Shown here: positions 50,853 through 64,000 of the stretch, piece by piece
Position numbering within the stretch: the stretch's first letter is position 1
Layout: each line of letters begins with the position of its first letter
NCBI GenBank assembly: GCA_013397435.1
Contig: VZRG01002359.1
Location: forward strand, 1-64,000
Direction: 5' to 3'
DNA length: 64,000 nucleotides
From: Erythrocercus mccallii
Taxonomy: Eukaryota > Chordata > Aves > Passeriformes > Dicruridae
Translations under genes and position numbers: made by a program
The notes under the pieces: generated by a model
The model's database searches: none
Told to the model about the DNA's origin: nothing
Seen by the model: only the letters and a program-made list of their open reading frames with translations

Positions 50853-53800
50853 TTTATTGAGTAGCCAAATCTGATAAATTAGCACAGATAAAATAAGCAT
50901 TTGCATGTGTTATAAATGACTTTTTACAGGAATAAAACAGTGAAAATTACAAACTGTAAAAAGGAGGACAAGTAAATCCTGTCTCAAATTCAGAAGGGGG
51001 AAGATTTATAACTTCATATTGAAGATCAAATCTTTCAGTTCAGAGAACAAAGATTTAATATTACAATATTATACACTACTTTACAAAATTAAATTTACTG
51101 TAAGGATTACATCCATAATAGTAAACAGAACCTTAAAATCACATTTAATGGTCCCTTAACTTAACAGCCATTCTGCATCTTTGATTAAATTCTGTTAAGA
51201 AATTAATTCTAAATAAAAGTGAATCATTCTAGTTATTGCAACACAGTCTATGTGGACTTAGACTCAAATATATTAATGTAAAAACAATAATGAAAGCAAA
51301 GTAAAATGGATGGTAACAATGTTGGTTGAACACTAATGTGTTAAATACAGAGATAGTTTAAAAAGAAGTGTTCGACTACAAAGAGGGACACACCTCTACC
51401 ACACATTTACAGTGGTAGAGTTGTGGTGCTGAGATCTAAGCACCAGAGCCACTCTTGCCTACTTTTGCAGTCCATCTTCAGTGTCCTCATTTTTCACTTG
51501 TATGTAAAAATGCAATGACAGAGTATGTGTTCATGTTCCCTGCATTGCCATTACAGCAGTACAAGTGAACCAGCAGGCCTTCCCCACTGCCAGGGAATAA
51601 ACTAACAAGGTTCAATACCTTGTTGAATTTCTTCCAAAGTAAAGAGAACTCCGAGAGGGTTCATTTGACTCATTTATCATGTTTTGCTCTGTAAAATTTA
51701 GGGACTCAAATTCAAACTTGTTAACTGCCGCAAAGACTGAAATCTTCAGCCATTAGTCTGATGTACATAAAGCAACGAGGCCATCTCCAGTATTTATGTT
51801 TCTTTAAAAAAGGGATATAGTAGCAAAATACAGTCATAGTAAGAAACAGACTTTGGGTGGGCTATTTGATGCAAGGATGGTTTTCAATTCAACATCTGAG
51901 TGATAACATATCCAAAACCACAAGGTTTAGGGCAGAACCTATGCAAGTGCAGAGATTCCATTTATGATTTCAATGAAGAGACTCCCCCCTCCCTGGGAAA
52001 AAAAAAAAATCAGACTATCAAAACTTAAAAAGACACCTCTTCACTATGACTAGAAACTGTGCAATTCTCTGAAAAGCAGTTCAAGTAAATATATTCCTGT
52101 TTGCTACAGAGACAGCAGACAGGGAAGCTTAAATTGGTTCTATAATAATCTTTTCATGCTGTTTTAGCCATTGTTCTGAACTTTAGCTATTCTTGTGCTC
52201 AACAACAAGAACAATTTCTCCCAAGAAACTCCTCCCCTAAAGTAAGGCAACTCCTGACAATCATGAGCAGCTACAGCCTGAAACGGGAGCAAATGTTTAC
52301 CCAAATGTTGACCCTACTGACATTTGTATTTCCAAATGTCATAAGCACAGTACACTTGACCACTCACAAGTGTTTTTACCTTTTCAAGTTACTTGCCCCA
52401 GAAAGTAGGTTCTGCAAGACCTTTAAGTTTACCACTTAAATAAAAAAGCAAACCCAAGATTTTTCCATATGCAACACTTCCATGGGCATTGGAATACAGT
52501 AACTTAAATACTCTTTACATTGGTAGCTATCAATGATAGCTTAATCTTGAAAACAAAAGAAATATCAATACACTTCTATAAAATTATTTAAATATTTTTT
52601 GTATATAAATTTTTACTTCAAGTCCAATGTCAGCTTTGATCTGTATCTCTGGCAGGATCTGAGAGTATATTAAAGCTTTTATTTGGTACACACTGGCCTT
52701 GGACCTGGGCTCACTACACAGCTGCAGAAAAAAACCCTTTTTTATGAAAACTTCAGGCATGTCTGCAACTAGATACAAATCTTCAGATGCAATATGATAA
52801 TTTTGTTCTTGGAAAAATAATTTCCAATTTTAATGTCAGAATATTCAGTGTTGCAGACCAACATTTGGTCTGAAGTGCTGCCAACAAACTTGCTTCAGAA
52901 ACACACCAGATCTGAGGGGCCCAACATTCACTTAATGTAAACAAGAGCCAAAAGTCTACTGAACATAAACCAAACAAATTCTGATATAACCTTCCTTGCT
53001 CTTCCTCTCCCACAGCATTCATAAATTGAAATTAAAACTATTCCTTTTACTGAAGAAAAGCAAAGCTTATCATCTACCTAAGTCTACTTTTGCTGCCAAC
53101 TCAACCAATGACTTTTTAAAATCTGTCTCATGTAGGGCCCACTCTTCCCCACTGTTTTTAAAATTAGAATAATGACTTATTAAAAGCTTCAACAAATTCA
53201 GCCACCTTATCCAGGTTAAGCTTACCTTTAGTCCTATTAGCCATAATCCAATCCAAGCACTGGATTCTACACTTCAAAAGCATTTGTTCATTTTACAATC
53301 AACACTTCTTTCATTGCTATTTTAAGCACTAAGTTGAACATTGAGATGCTCTGTCTGTAATCACTGGATGCACTTAGAAAGAATTTCCCTGCAAATCATG
53401 ATCAGTATTGTGAGGTTTTATATCTAGCAGCAAAAAAAAAAAAGTTACAGAAATATACATTTTGAACAACAAAGAACTCTTTATTTTACAAAATGTATTT
53501 CACCTTCCCAGTATTGCCTTTGTAAATGTACTTCATGCTGCAACTACTTACAGTAAAAACACGATTTGCAGCAAATTAAAGGTGCTCAACCAGTTCCAAC
53601 AGTTTTTTTAAAAAGTACGATATTACGTAGTTGCACATTTGATTCTCAGATGTGGTCCTTTATTTGCTTTAGTTCGTTGAAATCACAGTGAGAACTTCTC
53701 ATCAACTGCCTCAGGCCACAGATTTAATGAAGGTATTACAAGCACAATCATTCTTTACTGCAAAATCTTTCCTTAAAGAAGTAAGCCAAAGGCTAGTGTT
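50853..53800 (-). terminator. SEC24A: Probable SEC24A 3' UTR with poly(A) signal
   Basis: Nearly 3 kb of AT-rich sequence without open frames follows the SEC24A stop. A reverse-strand AATAAA (TTTATT at 50853-50858) is the most distal convincing signal before the CAMLG promoter. The mammalian gene also has a multi-kilobase 3' UTR, so I infer the whole stretch is transcribed. Alternative proximal cleavage is possible. Confidence 0.55.
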
Positions 53801-56800
53801 TCATTTATTCACTTGCTGCTGTATATGAAGGAGGAATTCATAGTATGATAAGGCTGATTCTGTTCTGTCTTCAATCATATTTTGCAGAAAACTTGATTTC
53901 AATGGACTCTCATCCCTTAAAAACAAAAATATAAGTGTTTGAGTGGAATAAACAGTTGCCATGGGCTGCCATGCATTAATAAAATTACAGGTCAAGTGGC
54001 AAGACATTTCAAGAGCTTAAGGACATATGAAAAGGATCTCAAATAGCCCTTAGTAGTGATTAATCCTAATAAGTGCTCTTACCAGTACTTCATTTATCTG
54101 ACATTACCTAAAGATTCTTCTGTGACATTTAGTCTCTTTTAGTCTTTTGAAATTCTAATTGGAGACAACTCATAAGTCCTATCTGTAGTCAAAGCTGTCA
54201 GCACACCCTATTGCTAAGAATTCCATTAAGAAAGTTCAGTATATGATATCCAAGTATGTATTGTTAACAGGTTGCTGAAGAAGAAAAAGAGTGCTAAGAA
54301 CCACTTACTTTATTATATATAGTATAGGGAAGAAAGGTCTCTGTTCTCTCAGCCAAGAAATGAAAGCTCGTGTTCTGATGGATTCTGCTGTTTCAAGTTC
54401 TGGGAGATGTGTCTAAAAGCCAAAGGGTTTCATTAATACAAACAGGGTATTTTCAAGAACAACAGTAAAAGGAACACTGAAACTAGCCCAACTCATTAGG
54501 TATAAAGAAAATCCAGACAGATAGGTTTTGTGATGTATAGTTTCAGTCTTGTCTTCTATCAGCTACTGCTATCAGCAACTAGCTGTCAGAATGGTGATGA
54601 CTGACCTATGATTGATTCCTGTTTTGTTGCAGAAATCAGAGGATTTCCCACTAACCCACTGTGCTTGCTATTTGCAAGCATTCTTAGTCTGCTCCCACAG
54701 CTCTGAGAAACTCAATCATTGTCAGCCTCTTCCTACTGTGTCTTCACGGGAAGAAACTCCAAGATGTAACAGAAATTATTTCTTTCCTTGGATCTGGATC
54801 TATACCACTAGAGGGCTAATATCTGAGTAGTGTATTTTAATTCTCATATAAATGATATTCTGGCAGCACTGTGTGTATGACTGATGTGCAGAGCAAGCAT
54901 GTACCATATTCTGTGGTATTGAGCCATAATTTGGAACTCCAAGGACTTGGCTGATGAAGCCCTGCCCGCAGTTCTTCCCGATCCACAGAAACATCACCTG
55001 AAAGACACCCATCAAAACAACATTAATGAAACCCAAAATACACCTCAGCAATCTCATACATATTTTGGGTTCTCAAAAAGAACACACCAAGTAAACTTGG
55101 ATACTTTTTAAAATCCCCCGTACCACAAAACTTACAGAGCCAGCATCCATAAGATAAGCACCATCCCTACTCAGCTTCTCCACTGACAGCTGGAGAAGGG
55201 GTGGCTGAGGTATAGTTCTGTCATTTATGTTAAGAGCCCCCTAAAAGAAGGATGAAAAATAGTGTTCACATCTTGATGCAAAAAACCAGAACAGAACGTT
55301 AAATAATAGTAGGATCTATTACACTGAATACTGGAACTGGACTGTTTTTCTCGGTTTAGCACAAGTCATACTTAAAGGGATAATTTACTTTATTCATTAG
55401 TAATTTACTAATAAATCTTAGCGTTTTATTTAGAGAGGGTGAACTTCATCAAATGTATCTTAGTTAATTAGTTCTAGAACTGGATATCCAATTTGTTATG
55501 TACCAAAGATGTGATTTCTAAAATTTTTCAAGGTTTTACATAAACATTTCCTGTTCTCAAACCTGCTTGACATTTTAAAATAAAGGAAGCTACAAAGAGA
55601 CAAAAAACACATTATGATGTCTTTATGTATATGTGATTTATAGCACAAGATAATGACACAGGCAAAGGTGACATAAGTTAGGAAAAAAACCTTCCCCATC
55701 CATCCATAGCAAAGCACAGCTTCTCTCCAGAATTCATCAAACCAGTTCCAAATAACAAATGCATAAACGCGACAAGTGGGAGAATATGAAACATCTCATT
55801 TTAGCTGTGCAGCTTTAATATAAAAAACCTAGGAGACTTTTAACACATCACACAAATCTTTAGGATCAAACAAATTATGTAGCAAGGCAGACTCACCTCA
55901 TCTGTGAGATTATCAACTCTGTACAGACTGGGATGTGTCATGAGCATGAGGTAAACAAGGGGCTGGTTTTTCACCTGACACATGGTGAAGATGCGTTCAT
56001 CCAAACGTGTGTTTGTCCCAGTTTGAAATGCTTTCTGCAAACAATCAGGCATTTAGTTTAACCATTAGAGCAGAGCAAGATGAGCTGATTTTCACATATT
56101 GCCTACTGCTTATTACTAACTTACTTAGGTTTTAGAGATGTACCCCAAGCGTTTTCTCATTGTCTTTTACTTTTCCATAGTTCTCTTCAGTAAGTGACTT
56201 CAGCAAGTCTCATTTCCATTTCTGGATTTTAGAAATAAGCTCAACCTGGCACCACCCATCCTTTCTAGTGAGCACTACAGCTGAGATGAAAGCACCCTGA
56301 AATACTTTCTAACCGACACATCAAAAATGCTACTTGACGAAATTTAAAAGAATAAATATTGGAGCAGTGTACAACTGGCTTCAATGCACAGAGTCTTAGG
56401 CCTGTATTTACAAGAAAGAGATAGTCTTGGCTTGCTGGGACCAAAAAAGTTGTAAATCAAAGTAGGGCTCACTCCTCCCACCTGACTGGATCAAATGCTT
56501 ATCAAGCCTTTCACATGAAAAAGCTCAATATGAACATGCTGGTTAATTCCTAATCAAGATGTATGAATCCAAAACTTCTTTTTGAACCAAGAAACTAGTT
56601 TGTCCAAGACTTAAATGACTTCTAGTATCAGTTCAGAGAAATTCAATTAAAAATACTTACACTGAGCAAATACTGTGAAATGCTTTAAACCTCCTTCAAG
56701 AACAGCCAGCCAACTCCCTCTCTGCCACGCACCCAGCTCTCTTCTAATCCACACTGAACTGTTGTGTGGATCTACATTTCCAGAAATGCACAAAATTGAG

Positions 56801-59800
56801 ATTCCTGAGAAAACACTATCAGTACCCTGACACATTCTCTTCACTAGTCAGTGTCTTCATTATTTTGCCCTTCCATTGCTTAAAACATTTATACTTTTGG
56901 TTTTATGCACACACTTCTAAATTCTTGCTTTTGAACTAAATAATTCTCCATCAAAGAATTGACCTTTTACTTCAGGCTGACCTGCCAAACAATCATCCTC
57001 TTGCTGGCTTTCTTTCCTCTCTTACCTGTTTCAAGAGTGCCAGTATATAAAGTGGGAAGAGGCGCAGTGAGTAGGGAGCTGTGAGCCCAGGCTGTTGGAT
57101 GCTCAGCACGGATGAGCGATAAGCAGCTAAGGAATCTATCACTGCATTGACCAAGGCATCCCGGGCATCGCTCAGCGTAGCAGAAACGGAGCGGTCCACA
57201 GCTGAAAACACAGTACAACGTTCAAAGAAAAGGGGTTTCCTCCCTCAGCACAAATACAGTCACATTAACTTCTCTCACTTTATCATATATGCTGATGCAG
57301 CTTAAGCTTTTACTACATGCTAGGGGAAGTCAAGTGCTTCACAAAAAAGCTGGGGCCTACGATGATGTACCAGACTAGGCCTAAGCCCAGGTGATTACAC
57401 ACAACTCTACTGATCCTTCACCTAAGCCAAGCATTAAAACCAAAACTCTTAGTCACTTTGAAAGCACTCTTAGAATGAGGGAGAATCTTTTCTTCTAATG
57501 TCACCTCCCAGAGGATTATTGCTCAGATCTTTAAGGATACAATCCATGCACATCCAAACAAACTCTTAGCACACTCACCCATATTGGCTAAGAGCCCTAT
57601 GATGGCCTGCACATCTGCCCCTAGGTACACATCACTCAGTGTTGTGACAACAGGTAAGCACATAGTGTGGACACGAATTCGTCTTTCACCTGCAAGAAAA
57701 GAAAACTGTAACCTTCGTACTTGTTTTATGAAGCAACACCACAAATGCCCCTAACTCAATCCAACCTTACCTTTGCTGGAGGTGTACAGGAGAGCTGACT
57801 GAAAAGAAACAACTTGCATATCTGTAAGGCTCTCTTCCACTGACATTTGCACAGCGTATCCCGCGTCTGGGTTTACGTTGGGTAATGACAGCAAGTCTGT
57901 AGATCGTACGAAGAAGTTCCCATGGAAAGTATGAATGGAAAGACCTAAAAGATAATAATGATTCAGTTTGGGTTTTATAGCTGTGAAGTACAGGCACCAT
58001 ATACAGATCTGCCATCAATGTGTATGACTGTACTGGAATGTTCCCTCTCAATGAAACACATTATCTTCAGAAAAGGTAAATACTGCTAACTGACAACTCA
58101 TCCAAAGAATCCACAAAGCCTAGCAGAAAGTGATAATTAGCAAGGCACATCAATGCAGAGTAGTAGAAAGTACCTAGATTACAAAAACAGTCCCTGGCTG
58201 AAATAGCAGTACAGGAAAATTTCCAGTTTTGACCATTATAAACTGGAACTTGGATGCCAGAAAACACACTGCAAATACAGTCTTTTAAAAATTGTCTTAT
58301 CCCTGGTACTGAATTTTACTTCTCTAATCTTTGCCTTTTGGTTTCAAAACAGCTAGAATATCAATGGAAACATTCCCAAAGAGCAGCAAACACCCACTTC
58401 TCTCTTCTCCACCCCCCAAAAATCTAAGAAGGTGAATTCAGACCTTTGGTGCATCTTATCCTCATGACAGCCTCAAACCCAATTTTTCTAGTTAAATATC
58501 TCTTCAGTTCCTTTTGCAATTTCTCCACCTGGACAGGGTTGTGTTTATGATGGTAAGATTGGTAGTAGTAGACACTACCTGCAGAATACCTTGATATACA
58601 ACCTGAAACAAAACCAGTATACATTGGAGAGTGCAGATAGTTGCTCCTGCAGTTTTTAAAATATTAAGTGGTTCACACCTGCAAATCACTCAGATACAGT
58701 TACAGACCTGCCTATGGAGACAGATGTAGCACAACTGTATATTCTAGTATGTGATAAGTTTCAGGTGTGAAATAATTTTCCATTGCCCTGAAATGGCTGT
58801 CACTTGAAAGTTTAGTTAAATAGAAACAAAAAAAATATAAAATGCTAATAAAACTTGTTTTAAAGGCAATGGCACTGATGGTTAAAAGGCATAAAAAGGA
58901 AGAAAGTATTTCTGCTACTCATATCAGTAGCACAAGAATCCTGACTTGCTAAAGGAGGCATGAAAATAAGTAGGTTAAGTCAGGACTGAAACATTACATT
59001 GTATTCACTGTCACTGCTCAGCAAGGACAAGTTTGTATCTTGACACACTAGATAAATTCAAATCAGGTTAATCTACTAAATGTTAACAGATTCCATGCAT
59101 TTGCTCAAAACACAAGAGTTCCATGCCCCAAAACAGCTTTATATGTCTTACCTAGAGAAGCCAAGTCAGAATATTGCCCACTAAGAAGAAATAAATCCAC
59201 TGCAACCTGTTGTCCTGAGCAGTCCAAGGCCAACTTCTTGTAAAAATCAGTCGATGGTGTCAGGTGTATATCCTGTTAACACAGTGGAGTATTACAAAAT
59301 ACAAAGGAAATTCAAATTGATTCATATGTTTATTGCCTGTTTTCAGGGACACTTATAATCAATTTTCCATCATTGATTAAAAATATTTTATTTTAAAAAA
59401 TCAGGTAATTTGTGTTTACGTTGCTTGGTTTTTCGGGTTTTTTTTCTGCTACTTTAACAAAGGAGCAAAACAAGCACAAAATTAGCCCAGAAGAGGAAAT
59501 CCCAGAACCACCTACATGCACAGAACAGGGCTTTTAGTACTCTCAACCTTTTTGCTTTCCTAACCTTTGCTGTTGCTCTTTGGTTTGGCTCTTCTCGTGA
59601 CTTTAGTGCTCCCATTCCCACAGATGGGAGCTGTGTCTGGAACACAGTGATTCTGCCTCCAGTGGGGGACATCAGTTTAAAGGCAGCCTGTAATGCAGGC
59701 CCCAGAGCACTCTGAGTTTCCAGGGACTTGGTAAACATCTGTGGCAATGTCTTCAACAGATCTTGAATTAGCTACAAGTGAGAAAACAGTATTAGGCCTA

Positions 59801-62800
59801 TGAGTCTTCATGGTTTTCTACCATGGTTTTTATATAGAGCTGAATGCTGAACATAACCAAGTATTAACACTTCTAATATTAAAGTAGTAAAGAGAAGTCC
59901 TAGAAGAATTGAAGTACTGTCTTGTTTCAGGCTGGCAAGAATTTACAGTGACATAGATAAAAGACCTTTTTTTTGCCTTAAACCTGGCATTTGAACAGCA
60001 GGTGTTAATGAGCATTAATTAATCAAAAAATTACTAATCATATCCCCAATTATGTAAATGCCACTAGTTATGTAAGAAAGTCCTTGCTTCTTACCTCTTT
60101 ATTTTCATTTAAATTCACTAATAAGTTTTCTGGCATTGGTATAAATACATCTGAAAGGGAAAAAAAATATTTGAGTTATCTTTTAAAAACATATCAAGCT
60201 TTCCCTGACTTTATTTGCCAACTATTATACTTATTTGAAAAAAAAATACACAGTATCATTGTATTAACACATGCAAACATAATTATGTGGACTTTTTTTT
60301 CTCATAAGCATTCCCGTGGCTAGAATTCCATGTTAGAGTAGCAATCAACAGGACTGAAACATAATCAAGACTGTGAAATAAAATCACATAGCAAATATTT
60401 CCAGTGTTCATTCTACCCTGCCCAATAACATCAAGTGAAAGGTGATACGAAATGAAAGGCAGAAGGACTAAGCACCAGCCACAAGAAAATCTATAGAAAG
60501 GTACCTAGCAGTATTTGGGATTTCAAGAGGAATCTTTTTTTGTACAAATTGTACAAATTAAACTAGAAGTCAGGAAGGCTGTCTTCATGCTGGAAGTCAT
60601 GAGCAGCCACAGCACTGCTCAGACATCAGGGAAATGTCTTCATAAACAAACTCACACATATGGTACTTCTAAAGTCATTACTAGAGAGACTAATGGTGTG
60701 ATCTAGAAACTCCCACCAGATACATATTTTTAAAGGCTGTCACAACCAGAAGTCATTAATAGGTACTGATCACAAAAATTATTTTTGCATACCTTCAATA
60801 TCTGAAACTATAAGCATCTGAGGCTGAGAAAGACCTTCCTGAAGACTGTAGAAATGGATTGTGCTGTCAAATGTTATGAAGCCTATTTTTGTTCTAGTGT
60901 TCCCAGGAAGCCTGAAAATGAGACATATGGTGTTCAATGAGACGAAATTTCATTTATGCAGGCTTTTTTTTTTTAACTTCCACTGCATCTCTCCATGGCT
61001 GTTACCAAGCAGTTAGTTTAACAGCTAGACTGTAAGAGCTTCATTAAGTCATTTTGAGAAGAACAAAAACCACAACAAAAAAGGAGCTCATGCTACAGTC
61101 ACCTAGCAGGCAGGTGAAAGCCTTTTAAGAGGGTAATCAGAAGTGGAAGAAAAGGAAGAAAAACTGCAAAATATCAAGCAGTGTTTATAGAAGTTCAAAC
61201 AGTATGCATATTGTGAGAAGTTTATTAGATTTATGACTTTTAGCAAATACTTATCTAAATTTCAGCTTTTAAAATATACAGTTCAAAAGATATCATAAAC
61301 ATGATGTTTATATTCTTCTGGGGATTGATGAACCATATAGGAAAGAGTCAGACTGAAAATCAAGCCTCAAAATTACTTTTTACACTGGTGTAGCTGTGAT
61401 GGGAAAATGACTACAGCTTTATGGTACATTTTAACACAACGCTGGCCATTGTTTGCCCACACTAGGAAACTCGTCTTCCAAACAGAAAGGACTGGCATGT
61501 TGGTGTCTCTCACAAGTTTCTTAAGAGAAATGTAAACTAGATATTTTAAGAAAAAAGTACTTACGAGTCAAGATTGTCTAACAAGGTCTGGCAGACTGTA
61601 TTCAAGTATCCTGTCTCTATTGCATTGTGAGAGACATCAAACACAAAGAGGTACACAGGTGGCTGAGGCGGACGCAGCTGAGCAAAGAAAAGATTACCTT
61701 AATTTTCATATAGTATTTGTTAGATTTGGTTTATTTATTCAACTGCAAGTTTAAACTGTTAAACAGCATGCAGATGATAGCTAAAATTTCTGAATGCATT
61801 TGCCTCTTATTTGGTAATACCAGAATTCTAGTTTTCTTCCCAAGATACCTACATATTTCAAATACAGAACAACTTTGACATTATAAATGTTTAGAAGTGA
61901 AATGTATTAAGTTCTCAGATACACTCCTTATGGCAACAGCTGTCCTGAACTGGAAAGCATCCTCTGAAACAAAGCTTTCTCTGACTTGCCTCTGAAAATA
62001 AAACAAAGGGAGAGAATAAATAAAGCCTTACCATGTATTCAGATGGAGCCATAAACTCAATAGTAGCATTCTGGACTTCAGGTCTTTTATGAGGTTCTCC
62101 ATAAACTCTTGTCACAGGATTATACAGGAATTCTTCAGGAACTATGCAGGTAAGTTTATGTATTAGTATTTCACACTAGTATTGGCTGTGTTGAATTTTA
62201 AAACAAATATATCAACTCTTTTGTGGCTGTTGGGCAACACGGGGAGAACTACACCAGGCAGTGGAGTTCACTTACACTTGTGCAAGGGTACCCATAGGCT
62301 TGGTACTTGGGCTTACTGTATTTCTTTAGGGACACCACTGTCACTGGGAAACATTTCTCCCAGCGCAATTGACAATAATCCCCCTACTGATGTGGCCACC
62401 AACACTCCAGTCTCAAAGACCAAGGTGGGAAAGGTTAATTGCAACATTTTAAAGCACAATTAAAACTTACCATCATTGACTCTATAGCACAAATTGCATT
62501 TCCATCTCCTTTGGTCTAGGAAGCTGACAAAAGGGTTGATGTACGTCCTGCAGGAACGGCATCTCACAATAATACTGGAAGTGACCACTGGCAATTGCTG
62601 GAAAGGAAAAGTTTCCTGTTTTAAAGCATCCTCATCCTGCAGCTGTTCATCTGTGTAACAATACCACCTATACTGTGCTGGCTAGTGAGGCAAAGCATCC
62701 TTGTTGAAAGGAGGAGTACTTGTGCATCCGCACAGCATCCCTGAAATTCCTTAATATGACAGGTAGGAACTGAGCTTTAATATATTTGACTCTGTAGATT

Positions 62801-63481
62801 CCCTTTCCAAGCCTCTAAATTCTCGAATTTTACACTGACGGTTTAAGATCAAGTCCTGCATCCAATACAGATCAAAAAGCAGGGGAAAAAAAGCTCAAAT
62901 GTTTGAAAAATCAATTAAATTGAGAAAAAACCCCCATGTTTAAGAGAGACACTGCTAAATTCAAAGTCTCCTGGCTAGCTCATGACATCCAAATCCCTTC
63001 AACTTTGTTAAGTCTTGAGTTTAGAATTAGTACTATGTTTGAAATGAATAACTACAACTGAGAAGTGACAACCTGGAGTTTAGATGTTGCCATCTATCAC
63101 AGTCCAAATTTGATGCTGCCTTTAAGCTTTTGGTTTTTTGAGGTTTAGGAGGCTCTTGGTTTTTTTAAGAAGTGAGACCTGAAGGTTTAAAAATGGTAGG
63201 GAGAAATAATTAAGAAAAATTACAACGATCTGTATGGAACAAGGAAATGTCCATTACTAAGGTAGTTTTTCTGGGCCAAGGTACCTGCCCTTGTTTTATA
63301 ATTCATTGTCCATGGTCTGGACTCTAGTAAAGGCATAGTTGATATTTCAGCATGTAAAGTTTTGAATATTTCTCATACCGATAAGTCTTTGAAAGGATGA
63401 AGCAGGAGCCCCAAAGGAAGTTTGGCTTTATTCAATAAGGCCTGAGTTTGAGGAATGTTAGTCAGGGTACAGCGGAACAAC
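53801..63481 (-). CDS. SEC24A: COPII coat protein SEC24A, 3' part (17 exons), 5' end outside window
   Basis: Exons in transcript order: 63379-63481, 62471-62597, 62032-62141, 61565-61677, 60793-60911, 60095-60150, 59565-59771, 59152-59272, 58444-58602, 57771-57944, 57579-57689, 57026-57201, 55897-56034, 55136-55240, 54905-54997, 54309-54412, 53801-53915. They join in frame into 709 residues ending HIQQQVNK and TGA. The human protein is about 1093 residues, so roughly 384 N-terminal residues lie beyond position 64000. Visible parts in order: a zinc finger with two CxxC pairs (VRCRSC and WKCNLC), the trunk domain from YLFVFDVSH to CISRYSAGSVYYY, the beta-sandwich, the helical domain (SDARDALVNAVIDSLAAYRS) and the C-terminal gelsolin-like domain. 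SEC24 pairs with SEC23 on ER exit sites, where it selects cargo for COPII vesicles. I assign paralogue A rather than B from sequence resemblance and from CAMLG as neighbour. The first exon needs one base to complete its first codon, which confirms a missing upstream exon. Confidence 0.96.
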
Positions 63482-64000
63482 CTACATGAAGGACAAAGGG
63501 TTATTTTCAGAGGCTTTCAAATAAATTATGATTTCAGTAGTACAGTACATTTTTCTAGATATTTAATGGTGAATTTCCATTTCCAGATGAAAGATCATCT
63601 CCATCTCTGTCAAATAATTTTGTTTCTGTCCGAGTTTGACCCACAGTACGTATTTTGAGTTATTTTATGCAAATGCTCTTTACACAGAGCTGTCATTTTA
63701 GTTACTCAAGTCAAAGTTAAGCCTAACAATATTCAACGCTGCATCAAATCTTTATATACTAAATGTTATTCTCAAATAAATCAGAACTGGCAATGTTTAA
63801 AAGGTGATTTTAAAAACTTAGTAAATATAAACAATCCCACAATCATTTTCTGAGTCTTGAGCACTCAGCAGCTTCCATAAGGTGCAGATGTATGTGGCAG
63901 TTTTGCAAATCCTGTCCAGCTTGTTTGCATGAACAATGTCACAAAGGGACTGCTATTTCCTTTATCTACCATAAAAATATTTGCAAAGTAGGAGTCCCTG
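63482..64000 (-). other. SEC24A: SEC24A intron, incomplete
   Basis: This sequence is AT-rich and lies upstream of the first visible SEC24A exon (acceptor ATGTAG|GTTGTTCC). The exon that should encode the conserved segment ending near NCNPE is not found here. Confidence 0.7.

Noticed and set aside
1..64000. CRISPR arrays, bacterial operons, phage or integrated viral genes, tRNA or rRNA genes
   Set aside because: I saw no regularly spaced repeats, no prokaryotic gene layout, no retroviral gene or LTR pair, and no recognisable tRNA or rRNA sequence. The repeats found are CR1 pieces and simple repeats.

Overview
This window is vertebrate nuclear DNA and almost certainly comes from a bird. The genes are split by GT-AG introns, their promoters sit in CpG-rich islands, and the only interspersed repeats I can recognise are CR1 LINE fragments, typical of birds and other sauropsids. 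I cannot name the species. Protein identities come from recognising the families from memory; no database search was run.

Five protein-coding genes lie head to tail, all on the minus strand. In transcript direction, from high to low coordinates, they are SEC24A (17 3' exons; its 5' part lies beyond the window), CAMLG (4 coding exons), DDX46 (23 coding exons), C5orf24 (one coding exon plus a probable distant 5' UTR exon) and TXNDC15 (5 coding exons). This is the gene order and orientation I know from human 5q31.1, so the block is conserved synteny rather than an accessory or transferred region. Exon boundaries were set by hand from splice signals and reading-frame continuity, and every chosen exon chain keeps its frame to the stop codon.

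Layout: 1-1294 TXNDC15 3' UTR and flank; 1295-3735 TXNDC15; 3170-3900 its CpG island; 3960-4346 a CR1 copy; 4347-6751 intergenic; 6752-10814 long C5orf24 3' UTR; 10815-11381 C5orf24 coding exon; 11385-18757 probable C5orf24 intron; 18270-18860 CpG island running into a 380-base assembly gap (18861-19240); 19241-25053 CR1 remnant and intergenic DNA; 25354-42963 DDX46; 42640-43260 DDX46 CpG island with an extreme C/G homopolymer tract; 43268-49711 CAMLG with its 3' UTR; 49260-50060 CAMLG CpG island; 50853-63481 SEC24A 3' UTR and 3' exons; 63482-64000 SEC24A intron.

The genes are neighbours, not a pathway. SEC24A is a COPII cargo adaptor, CAMLG an ER receptor for tail-anchored protein insertion, DDX46 a U2 snRNP-associated DEAD-box helicase, TXNDC15 an ER-type membrane thioredoxin-fold protein, and C5orf24 an uncharacterised small basic protein. 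I found no new multi-gene system. The most useful second-look items are a GC-AG intron and an ambiguous donor in DDX46, an in-frame 12-base coding minisatellite in TXNDC15, the homopolymer tract in the DDX46 promoter, and the close spacing between the CAMLG 3' end and the DDX46 start.
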